Shown here: positions 6,760 to 13,199 of the stretch, in pieces | Numbering within the stretch: the first letter of the stretch is position 1 | Layout of the letters: each line of letters starts with the position of its first letter | NCBI RefSeq assembly: GCF_040392825.1 | Contig: NZ_JBEBVH010000100.1 | Location: 1 to 13,286, forward strand | Length of the DNA: 13,286 nucleotides | Direction: 5' to 3' | From: Pseudopedobacter sp040392825 | GTDB taxonomy: Bacteria > Bacteroidota > Bacteroidia > Sphingobacteriales > Sphingobacteriaceae | Made by a program: the position numbers and the translations under genes | The notes under the pieces: model-generated | Told to the model about the DNA's origin: nothing | Seen by the model: only the letters and a program-made list of their open reading frames with translations | Database searches by the model: none

Positions 6760-7932
6760 CTATCTGGATTTCGTTAATGCTTGTTCTAAATCGCTTCTTA
6801 AATCGTCTATATTTTCTAATCCCACAGACAACCTGATGGTTCCCTGAAAGATACCTATATTCTTTCTTTCTTCTTCCGTTAACTTGGAGTGGGTGGTCGT
6901 TGCCGGATGTGTTGCTATAGATCTGGAATCACCTAAATTAGACGAGAATAGAACCATATTCAGAGCGTCTAAGAATTTAGCTGCTCTTTCTGCCCCGCCT
7001 TTAACCACGAAAGTTACAATTCCACCACCCTGCTTCATTTGCTTTTTAGCCAATTCATATTGCGGATGAGACGGCAAGTGGGGGTATCTTACCACTTCCA
7101 CATCGTCTTTCATGCTTTCTAAAAACGTTGCAACAGCCAATGCATTACTGCAATGTCTGTCCATCCTTATTGGTAGTGTTTCCAAACTTTTAGATAACAA
7201 CCAAGCATTAAAGGCAGACATAGCCGGACCTGTATGTCTGATGAAGAACATGATTTCTTTCATCAGGTCTTTTCTACCAACCACTACGCCACCAAGCACC
7301 CTGCCCTGCCCATCCATGTATTTCGTTGCTGAATGGCTGACAAGGTCTACTCCAAACTTTATCGGCTTTTGCAAATACGGGGTAGCAAAACAATTATCTA
7401 CATTGATGATAATATGAGGATATTTTTCTTTGATTTTGCATAGCCATTCCAAATCAACCAATTCCAACCCGGGATTAGAAGGTGTTTCCAGAAAGATCAT
7501 CCTGGTATTTTCCTGAATTGCATCATAGATCGCTTCCGGATTAAACGCATCTACATAAGTTGAGGTTATTCCCCACCGCGGAAATAAGGTTGTAAGTAAC
7601 TGATGCGTGGAACCAAAAACCGATCGAAATGAAATAATATGATCTCCACTTTTTAACAAAGCGGCAAATGAAGCAAAAACTGCAGCCATACCCGATGAGA
7701 ATGCCAGCCCCGCCTCCGCTTCTTCCAATTCACATACCTTTTCTATAAATTCTGTTGTATTCGGGTTAGAATATCTTGAATATACGTTTCCCGCTATTTC
7801 TTCTGCAAAAATTGCTCTACCTTGCTCTGCATCGTCGAAAATGAAGCTTGAAGTAAGATATAGAGGCACCGAATGCTCTCTGTTTTCAGACCTTTTAGCT
7901 TGGGTTCTGATAAGCTTTGACTCTTCTTTCAT
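6760..7932 (-). CDS. metZ: O-succinylhomoserine (or O-acetylhomoserine) sulfhydrylase, PLP-dependent
   Basis: Cys/Met-metabolism PLP enzyme of 390 residues, the usual length for the family. It would join sulfide to an activated homoserine to give homocysteine, placing the product of the sulfite reductase directly into methionine synthesis. Seen in the sequence: YSRYSNPNTTEFIEKV (51-66), the cofactor-binding FSSGMAA (78-84), VDNCFATPYLQKP (178-190) and the PLP lysine K204 in SHSATKYMDGQG. The C-terminal half has LGDSRSIATHPATTTHS (333-349), as in MetZ-type enzymes. Cystathionine gamma-synthase or gamma-lyase activity is an alternative within the same family; the operon context favours sulfhydrylation. 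It is the first gene of the minus-strand sulfur operon, with a candidate promoter about 200 bases upstream and a leader able to fold. Confidence 0.88.
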   Translation of the reverse strand: MKEESKLIRTQAKRSENREHSVPLYLTSSFIFDDAEQGRAIFAEEIAGNVYSRYSNPNTTEFIEKVCELEEAEAGLAFSSGMAAVFASFAALLKSGDHIISFRSVFGSTHQLLTTLFPRWGITSTYVDAFNPEAIYDAIQENTRMIFLETPSNPGLELVDLEWLCKIKEKYPHIIINVDNCFATPYLQKPIKFGVDLVSHSATKYMDGQGRVLGGVVVGRKDLMKEIMFFIRHTGPAMSAFNAWLLSKSLETLPIRMDRHCSNALAVATFLESMKDDVEVVRYPHLPSHPQYELAKKQMKQGGGIVTFVVKGGAERAAKFLDALNMVLFSSNLGDSRSIATHPATTTHSKLTEEERKNIGIFQGTIRLSVGLENIDDLRSDLEQALTKSR

Positions 7933-8129
7933 ATACGTTAGTTAATCAGCCACAGATTATCGATAATTAATCACTTACCATGGCTATTATACTATTCCAG
8001 ATTATTTTAGTAATTATTAGCTATCATTATTTTTTGTTTTGTGAATTGCCACTTTCCTCCTTATTTCAACAAATCAAAATAAAAATCAACTCTTATAATA
8101 TCACTTTGTTTAACTATAGTAGTCTTTTG
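7933..8129 (-). promoter_or_regulatory. Predicted metZ 5' leader with hairpins and a possible leader peptide
   Basis: If transcription starts just after the candidate -7 box, metZ has a leader of about 190 bases. Near the gene it can fold: AGCCA (7948-7952) pairs with TGGCT (7981-7985), and inside it GATTA (7955-7959) pairs with TAATC (7968-7972). The segment 7956-7967 is also a perfect 12-base palindrome. Farther up, AAGGAGG (8056-8062 on the minus strand) is followed three bases later by GTG and a 12-codon frame ending with a stop (8052-8017). I do not recognise a SAM riboswitch or other known class. Confidence 0.3.
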
Positions 8130-8252
8130 CAAATATATCTTTCCATGCCGAAACTTCTTTATATATTTTATCAGATAAAAAACAAAAGCCCTTTTATATA
8201 TTTCTAAATCTTCCAAACTGGTATACCCATAATACACAGTATGTTTAGACAA
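8061..8252 (-). pseudogene. Possible remnant of a four-helix-bundle (23S rRNA intervening-sequence type) protein
   Basis: A 63-codon frame starting at TTG. Its first part, YTSLEDLEIYKRAF followed by a hydrophobic helix, resembles the opening of the small four-helix-bundle proteins often seen in Bacteroidota (pattern xFEDLEVWxxA). The rest does not resemble the family, which usually exceeds 110 residues, so if the relation is real this is a truncated, decaying copy. There is no ATG and no Shine-Dalgarno sequence, and it overlaps the candidate metZ promoter. It could equally be a chance frame. Confidence 0.25.
8130..8137 (-). promoter_or_regulatory. Candidate Bacteroidota promoter -7 box for the metZ operon
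   Basis: The minus strand reads TATATTTG, matching TAnnTTTG and identical to the box upstream of the sulfite reductase gene. No convincing TTTG -33 box is seen. Nine bases further downstream is the perfect palindrome ACTATAGT (8113-8120), which could be part of a regulator site. The box falls inside the weak reading frame 8061-8252, which argues that at most one of the two is functional. Confidence 0.35.
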
Positions 8253-8268
8253 TTAGATTAATAAATCT

Positions 8269-8300
8269 TTTCAACCAATTGACTATTTCAACTAATGACT
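8269..8300. repeat. Imperfect tandem duplication downstream of uvrA
   Basis: The plus strand has TTTCAACCAATTGACT (8269-8284), then one base, then TTTCAACTAATGACT (8286-8300). The two units differ by one substitution and a one-base gap. It begins six bases beyond the uvrA stop codon. No hairpin terminator is evident for uvrA, so its transcript may run on towards metZ. Confidence 0.7.
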
Positions 8301-8306
8301 GATAAA

Positions 8307-11102
8307 CTAATCAAATCTATCCTGTAAATATTGTCCTGTATAAGATTTTTCTTCCTTAATAAGCTCTTCAGGTGTTCCCTCAAAAACAACATATCCTCCT
8401 TTTTCCCCACCTTCCGGACCTATATCAATTACCCAATCAGCACATTTCACCACATCCATGTTATGTTCTATAACTATAATCGAGTTTCCCTGCTCTATTA
8501 AAGCTTCGAAAGATTTTAATAGCTTTTTAATATCATGAAAATGCAATCCTGTGGTAGGCTCATCAAAAATAAAAAGACTTTTATGACTGTTGTTTCCTTT
8601 AATTAAGAATGATGCCAGCTTAATACGCTGCGCCTCACCTCCAGACAAAGTATTGCTTGACTGCCCCAGCTTCACATAACCTAAACCTACATCTGCCAGA
8701 GGCTGTAACTTATTTACAATCTTTTGTTCTTCTTTAAAAAAAGCTAAGGCTTCGTCTATAGTCATATCTAAAACTTCGGAAACCGTCTTATCTTTATACG
8801 TAATATCTAACACGTGTTGTTTAAAACGTTTTCCTCCGCAAGCCTCACATGGCAAATAAATATCTGCCATAAATTGCATTTCTATCTTAACTTCTCCTTC
8901 TCCCTGGCATACATCGCATCTTCCTCCTTCTACATTGAAAGAAAAAGCTGCAGGTTTTAGTCCGGCTGCTTTGGCAGATGATTGCGAAGCATATAACGAG
9001 CGAATTTCATCCCATGCCTTCACATAAGTTACCGGATTAGATCTCGAAGAACGGCCTATAGGGTTCTGATCTACCAGCTCTACCTGCGACAGCAAGTCAT
9101 AAGCACCTTCAATGCGGTCATAAGCGCCAGTCTGTTCTCCCGAATAATTCCCTAACACTTTTTGTAAAGCAGGGTAAAGAACACGTTTTACCAAAGATGT
9201 CTTACCCGAACCGGAAACTCCGGTAACAGCCGTTAAAACTCCCAAAGGAAATTGTACCGTTACATTCTTAAGGTTATTTTCCCTGGCTCCTTTGATGGTT
9301 ATAAAATCGAACGCTTTTCTTCTTCTGGAAGGTATATCAATTTTTAAATCGCCATTCAGGTATTTTCCTGTCAAACTGTTTTTATCTCGCAGAATTTCCT
9401 TAAAGCTTCCTTCAAACACCAGATTCCCGCCATGAGAACCTGCCTCCGGTCCAATATCGATAATATGGTCCGCAGACTTCATCATCTCTTCCTCATGTTC
9501 TACCACCAATACAGTATTCCCCACATCTCTCAGAGACTTTAAAACACCAATCAACCTATTTGTATCTTTGGGATGTAACCCAATGCTGGGCTCATCTAAA
9601 ACATATATAGAGCCTACCAACGAACTTCCTAAAGAAGTTGCCAGATTTATTCTTTGAGATTCGCCACCAGACAAAGTATTCGACAAACGATTTAGGGTTA
9701 GATATCCCAGGCCTACTTCATTCAGGAATTTTATTCTGTTGGAAATTTCGACTAACAATCGCTTTGATATAATCTTTTCGCGCTCGTCCAGCTCTAATTC
9801 GTTAAAAAATGCCAGGAGTTTCTCCAAAGGCATCAAAACCAGATCAGAAATAGATTTTCCCTTAATTTTCACATAAGCTGCATCTTTTCTCAGGCGGGTT
9901 CCTTTACAATCCGGACAATTGGTCTTTCCTCTGTAACGCGACAACATTACCCGATACTGGATTTTATAAGTTTGTTCTTCTAGATACTTAAAAAAATCAT
10001 TTAATCCGGCGAAATACTTGTTCCCCGTCCATAGAAGTGCTCTTTGCTCTTCTGTAAGATCTGCTACAGCGCGATGAATCGGAAAATCAAATTTGGCAGC
10101 ATTTTTAATCAGTTTATCTGCCCATTCTTTCATCTTTTCACCTCGCCAGGGTACAATTGCCCCGTCATATACAGATTTCGATTTATCCGGAATTACCAGA
10201 TCTTCATCTATTCCTATAACCTTCCCATAGCCTTCGCAGGTTGGACATGCGCCGTACGGATTATTGAAACTAAAAAAATTAGGTACAGGCTCTTCAAATT
10301 TTAGCCCGTCCAACTCAAAACGATCCGAAAAATGCTTTCTGTCACCTTCGTAATCTATATAACAATCGCCTTTTCCTTCGAAAAATGCGGTTTGAACAGA
10401 GTCGGCTATTCTGCTTAAAGTTTCGTCTTCCTGATTGGTTACTACCCTGTCTATAATAATGTAAACATCGTCAGACAAGTTCAACTCCTTATTTTCTACA
10501 CTTTCATCCTCAATCAAATCCTCAACTTTACGAATTGCTCCCTCGTACATTACCCTAACAAATCCTTTTTGAAGAAGTATAGCGAGCTCTTCTTTTAAAG
10601 TTCTGTTATTCTGAGGATGTAAAACACTGATAATAGTTACAGTAGATTCTTCCGGAAGACCCGTAATATAATTTACTACATCCGTTACGGTGTCCTTTTT
10701 TACTTCGGCTCCGGATATGGGCGATATGGTTTTGCCAATCCGGCTAAAAAGTAATTTCAAATAGTCATATATTTCTGTAGAAGTACCAACTGTAGAACGG
10801 GGATTAGATGTAATGACTTTTTGTTCTATCGCAATTGCCGGTGCAATCCCTTTGATATAGTCCACATCAGGTTTGTTCATCCTTCCCATAAACTGTCTGG
10901 CATAAGAAGATAGGCTTTCCACATATCGCCTTTGCCCTTCAGCATACAAAGTATCAAATGCCAGAGATGATTTTCCTGATCCCGACATTCCCGTTATCAC
11001 CACCAATTCATTCTTCGGAATAGCTACGTCTATATTTTTCAGATTATGTACTTTCGCCCCTTTAATTAATATATTCTTAGCCGAATCTTTATTTTCTATC
11101 AT
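8307..11102 (-). CDS. uvrA: Excinuclease ABC subunit A (UvrA)
   Basis: DNA damage recognition ATPase of nucleotide excision repair; a UvrA dimer loads UvrB at lesions. The 931 residues are near the typical length of about 940. Two ABC ATPase modules are complete: Walker A at 38-45 (GMSGSGKS) and 628-635 (GVSGSGKT), signatures at 477-484 (LSGGESQR) and 819-826 (LSGGEAQR), and Walker B regions at about 501-510 and 845-854. The C-terminal zinc module has C729, C732, C752 and C755. CPDC is at 396-399. The first zinc module appears incomplete: CPTC (286-289) is present, but the preceding CxxC pair known from E. coli is replaced by RFELDGLKFEEP (261-272). The gene is divergent from the sigma factor gene; its ATG has no Shine-Dalgarno sequence. 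Bacteroidota often carry more than one uvrA, so whether this is the main copy cannot be told. Confidence 0.97.
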   Translation of the reverse strand: MIENKDSAKNILIKGAKVHNLKNIDVAIPKNELVVITGMSGSGKSSLAFDTLYAEGQRRYVESLSSYARQFMGRMNKPDVDYIKGIAPAIAIEQKVITSNPRSTVGTSTEIYDYLKLLFSRIGKTISPISGAEVKKDTVTDVVNYITGLPEESTVTIISVLHPQNNRTLKEELAILLQKGFVRVMYEGAIRKVEDLIEDESVENKELNLSDDVYIIIDRVVTNQEDETLSRIADSVQTAFFEGKGDCYIDYEGDRKHFSDRFELDGLKFEEPVPNFFSFNNPYGACPTCEGYGKVIGIDEDLVIPDKSKSVYDGAIVPWRGEKMKEWADKLIKNAAKFDFPIHRAVADLTEEQRALLWTGNKYFAGLNDFFKYLEEQTYKIQYRVMLSRYRGKTNCPDCKGTRLRKDAAYVKIKGKSISDLVLMPLEKLLAFFNELELDEREKIISKRLLVEISNRIKFLNEVGLGYLTLNRLSNTLSGGESQRINLATSLGSSLVGSIYVLDEPSIGLHPKDTNRLIGVLKSLRDVGNTVLVVEHEEEMMKSADHIIDIGPEAGSHGGNLVFEGSFKEILRDKNSLTGKYLNGDLKIDIPSRRRKAFDFITIKGARENNLKNVTVQFPLGVLTAVTGVSGSGKTSLVKRVLYPALQKVLGNYSGEQTGAYDRIEGAYDLLSQVELVDQNPIGRSSRSNPVTYVKAWDEIRSLYASQSSAKAAGLKPAAFSFNVEGGRCDVCQGEGEVKIEMQFMADIYLPCEACGGKRFKQHVLDITYKDKTVSEVLDMTIDEALAFFKEEQKIVNKLQPLADVGLGYVKLGQSSNTLSGGEAQRIKLASFLIKGNNSHKSLFIFDEPTTGLHFHDIKKLLKSFEALIEQGNSIIVIEHNMDVVKCADWVIDIGPEGGEKGGYVVFEGTPEELIKEEKSYTGQYLQDRFD

Positions 11103-11146
11103 GCTTTGTGTCCCAGATTAAACCTTTTGCAAAGATTTATATCTTA

Positions 11147-11154
11147 CAAAAGTA
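11147..11154 (-). promoter_or_regulatory. Candidate uvrA promoter -7 box
   Basis: The minus strand reads TACTTTTG, an exact TAnnTTTG match, 45 bases upstream of the uvrA ATG. A TTTG -33 box is not seen at the usual spacing, so this is tentative. No LexA-type site was identified by eye. Confidence 0.35.
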
Positions 11155-11301
11155 CGGCTTATAAAATTGTTTTTTTAACGTGTACACTTTTTTTGACTAA
11201 TATTTGAGATTATACATTGCAGAGACAAAAACAGACAACAAACTATAAATCAAAAACTTGTAACTTATAAAGTACATTTAATAATTATTAACATTTAAAA
11301 T

Positions 11302-11332
11302 TTTGTTTTTTGTGAATTTATTATTTCATTTG
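11302..11332 (+). promoter_or_regulatory. Candidate promoter of the ECF sigma factor gene
   Basis: TTTG at 11302-11305 is separated by 19 bases from TTCATTTG at 11325-11332. This matches the Bacteroidota pattern TTTG-N19-TAnnTTTG except for the second base of the -7 box. The predicted leader would be about 85 bases long. Confidence 0.4.
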
Positions 11333-11412
11333 GTCAAACATTAATAATAGCAAATAAGGAAAACGCCTATAGGAAAAAAACTCTACTTAATAAAAGAAAA
11401 CAAACAGAAATT

Positions 11413-11419
11413 AAGGAGG
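11413..11419 (+). promoter_or_regulatory. Perfect Shine-Dalgarno sequence for the sigma factor gene
   Basis: AAGGAGG lies six bases before the ATG at 11426, an ideal spacing, and supports that start. It stands out because other genes in this window have no such site, as is usual in Bacteroidota. Confidence 0.8.
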
Positions 11420-11425
11420 AGAATT

Positions 11426-12010
11426 ATGGGCTTTCATCTTAAAACAGACCAAGAATTAATACATCTATATATTAATGGTAAAGAGGCTGCTTTAGCTGAA
11501 TTGATCAAAAGGCATAAATCAAAAATTTATACGTCTATTTATTTACTTGTTAAAGACGAGTATTTAGCAGAAGATATTTTTCAGGATACTTTCATAAAAA
11601 TCATTAACACATTAAAAGCCGGAAAATATAACGAAGAAGGTAAGTTTTTGCCCTGGGCACTTAGAATTGGGCACAACCTGGTTATAGACCATTACAGAAA
11701 ACAAAAAAGGTCGCCGGTAATCGTAAACAGCGAAGGTTTCGACATCTTTGATGTGTTGGGTATACACGACGAAAGTATGGAAGAGAAAATGGTTAAAGAG
11801 CAGACCTATAAAGATATTAAAGCACTTATCCATTATTTACCATCAGAACAGAAAGAAGTATTAATCATGCGGCATTTTGGAGATTTATCTTTTAAAGAGA
11901 TTGCCGATTTAACCAATGTAAGTATCAACACCGCATTGGGAAGAATGAGATATGCATTAAATAATCTCAGAAAAATGATAGCTGAGAAAGAGATGCTATT
12001 AAAAAACTAA
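11426..12010 (+). CDS. RNA polymerase ECF-type sigma-70 factor
   Basis: A 194-residue sigma factor with only regions 2 and 4. Region 2 spans about 25-93 and includes AEDIFQDTFIKII (48-60) and WALRIGHNLVIDHYRK (77-92), the -10 recognition side. Region 4 spans about 131-184, with LPSEQKEVLIMRHFGDLSFKEIA and a helix-turn-helix around 157-176. The start is fixed by a perfect Shine-Dalgarno sequence. No anti-sigma factor gene follows; the gene stands alone with its own terminator, so control may be at transcription or translation rather than by a linked anti-sigma. It is divergent from uvrA. From memory, very similar proteins are widely conserved in Bacteroidota, suggesting a core rather than an accessory role. 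The target genes cannot be inferred from the sequence. Confidence 0.93.
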   Translation: MGFHLKTDQELIHLYINGKEAALAELIKRHKSKIYTSIYLLVKDEYLAEDIFQDTFIKIINTLKAGKYNEEGKFLPWALRIGHNLVIDHYRKQKRSPVIVNSEGFDIFDVLGIHDESMEEKMVKEQTYKDIKALIHYLPSEQKEVLIMRHFGDLSFKEIADLTNVSINTALGRMRYALNNLRKMIAEKEMLLKN

Positions 12011-12017
12011 AACAAAC

Positions 12018-12052
12018 AAAACCCCAACCGCTTTTCAGGCTGGGGTTTTTAT
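12018..12052 (+). terminator. Rho-independent terminator of the sigma factor gene
   Basis: Arms AACCCCA and TGGGGTT, extended inward by CC/GG after an A/C mismatch, enclose a loop of about 8 bases and are followed by a T-rich run (TTTTTATT). It begins eight bases past the sigma factor stop codon. Confidence 0.9.
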
Positions 12053-12374
12053 TGTAACAAATAACATAATCAAATCTGCTTACTATTATCAAAGTTTCTG
12101 CTCAACAAATACAGGAAACCCCAAAAGAATGCTTCCAGCACTTTTGCCTGCTTACCCCTGCGCCAGTACAGGAAGTAGAAATAATACCTGAAACATTTAT
12201 TACCAGCTACGTTAATAACCTGATTAGTTACTGATTCCCAAAAAAGCTGTATTTGTATATTCCTTACCCTGTATCCAGGCCTGATACTTACCTAATATAT
12301 ACAACATTCAACAGAAGTTCAGATTAAACAGCTGTTAAAGACAGTATAACACGGATAAAACAGGGGCGATTCCC

Positions 12375-12418
12375 CTCCTTCATCCGAGTTTAATCCCTCT
12401 TTCATCCGAGTTTCATCC
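12375..12418. repeat. 11-base tandem minisatellite, four units
   Basis: On the plus strand every unit ends in ATCC. Two begin GAGTTT and two begin CTC, and the two kinds alternate, so the array is really two copies of a 22-base unit. Unit edges are 12375, 12386, 12397 and 12408. A further degenerate unit may precede it (12364-12374). The alternating GAG and CTC could pair to form small hairpins. Confidence 0.85.
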
Positions 12419-12618
12419 GTATTTATATGCAATCTGTTTCGGACATGTCTTGAATAGGTCTCGTCCTATAGTCTTAAGTAAAGCGGCGCTAAAAACTATT
12501 TTTTGAATCTGAATGCTCTGATAATAGTAAAGTCTGAGATTGTTGTGGGTGATTAGCAAGAAAAATCCCCCTAACTTCTCCCATTTAACACTGAAACTCC
12601 GTGGATGATCAACTAACG

Positions 12619-12640
12619 AATGGAGCCAAAGGCTTCCATT
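12619..12640. repeat. Strong short hairpin
   Basis: AATGGAGCC and GGCTTCCATT pair over 9 base pairs with one bulged T and an AAA loop. An alternative stem, CCAAA (12626-12630) with TTTGG (12639-12643), overlaps it. No T run follows directly, so it is not an obvious terminator. Confidence 0.55.
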
Positions 12641-12655
12641 TGGACACCCCTTCGG

Positions 12656-12691
<36 letters not shown>

Positions 12692-12720
12692 AAATTCCAA
12701 ATTATTTTGATTTCCATAAA

Positions 12721-12738
12721 ATAACTGATAATAGTTAT
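12721..12738. promoter_or_regulatory. Inverted repeat upstream of the small ORF
   Basis: ATAACT and AGTTAT are perfect 6-base arms with a 6-base spacer, 33 bases upstream of the small ORF start. It could be a regulator site or part of a leader hairpin. A TTTG at 12706-12709 might serve as a -33 box, but the matching -7 box (TAATAGTT) is poor. Confidence 0.3.
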
Positions 12739-12771
12739 CGTTTCTATAGTATTAATCTTTAGAAAACATAT

Positions 12772-12957
12772 ATGATGGAAACTTCTACTATTCACAACGG
12801 GTCGGTTGATAAAGACGTAAAAGGTGATTTTATGGAAACGGTAACAGATTTTGAAAAGGATTTTTATCAAAAGATAGCTCCAAGTCTGGATGATTTAATC
12901 AAATCTCCTTCAGAAGAGACAATTTCGAAGATATTAGCCTATTCAAAGTCTTTATAG
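12772..12957 (+). CDS. Small acidic hypothetical protein
   Basis: A 61-codon frame beginning MMETSTIHNGSVDKDVKGDF and ending ISKILAYSKSL. It contains no signal peptide or membrane segment; the composition is polar and acidic, and the second half (FEKDFYQKIAPSLDDLIKSP, then SEETISKILAYSKSL) looks helical and amphipathic. The amino-acid make-up is protein-like, and the frame ends 22 bases before a strong terminator, both arguing that it is a real gene. The start could be either of the two adjacent ATG codons (12772 or 12775). No Shine-Dalgarno sequence is seen. I do not recognise the family and assign no function. Confidence 0.65.
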   Translation: MMETSTIHNGSVDKDVKGDFMETVTDFEKDFYQKIAPSLDDLIKSPSEETISKILAYSKSL

Positions 12958-12979
12958 TTGTATAATTAACCATAAAAGA

Positions 12980-13033
12980 CACTTAAATAACAAAGAGCAC
13001 AAAAAAAGCTTTGTGCTCTTTGTTATTTAAGTG
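12980..13033. terminator. Perfect 24-base inverted repeat, probable bidirectional terminator
   Basis: Bases 12980-13003 and 13010-13033 are exact reverse complements around a six-base loop (AAAAGC). The core AAAGAGCAC/GTGCTCTTT is followed on each strand by the T-rich TGTTATTT, so it can terminate transcripts from either side. It serves the small ORF on the plus strand and would serve any minus-strand gene arriving from the right. Confidence 0.85.
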
Positions 13034-13037
13034 ACTG

Positions 13038-13199
13038 TTACGACTTTAATTCCGACAGATCGGGAAACATCAAAATCTTTGGTATTATTACCGCACAGAT
13101 TATCCCCGTAGACCTTTCCTAAGAACGAATTTCGGCCTCATAACGATTTACCTGCTTACCACAAGGCAGACGTTTAAAAAACCATCCTACAAAAAGCAT
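13038..13199 (-). pseudogene. Minus-strand frame interrupted by one stop (possible decayed gene end)
   Basis: From an ATG at 13199 the minus strand reads 26 codons (containing FFKRLPCGKQVNRYEAEIRS), a TAG at 13121-13119, then 26 more codons to a TAA at 13040-13038. The TAA is followed four bases later by the bidirectional hairpin, as expected for a gene end. I do not recognise the product, and upstream to the window edge no frame stays open. Chance is a real alternative. Confidence 0.2.

Larger units (their letters stand above)
11103..11425. other. Divergent intergenic region between uvrA and the sigma factor gene
   Basis: A 323-base, very AT-rich spacer with no open frame that looks coding. 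It must hold the promoters of both flanking genes. Candidates are listed separately at 11147-11154 (towards uvrA) and 11302-11332 (towards the sigma factor). An 8-base palindrome CCTATAGG lies in the sigma factor leader. No RNA gene was recognised. Confidence 0.7.

Noticed and set aside
7933..8129. SAM riboswitch upstream of metZ
   Set aside because: The location is right for one, but I could not match the conserved core of SAM-I or SAM-II. Only generic hairpins are visible.
7980..8207. Plus-strand frame in the metZ leader
   Set aside because: Composed mostly of Ile, Leu, Phe, Tyr and Ser, as expected from random AT-rich sequence, and antisense to the candidate promoter.
10044..10304. Plus-strand frame inside uvrA
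   Set aside because: Antisense shadow of uvrA; its composition is not protein-like and no start signals are present.
12375..12418. CRISPR array
   Set aside because: The units are only 11 bases, are directly adjacent without spacers, and no cas genes are present.
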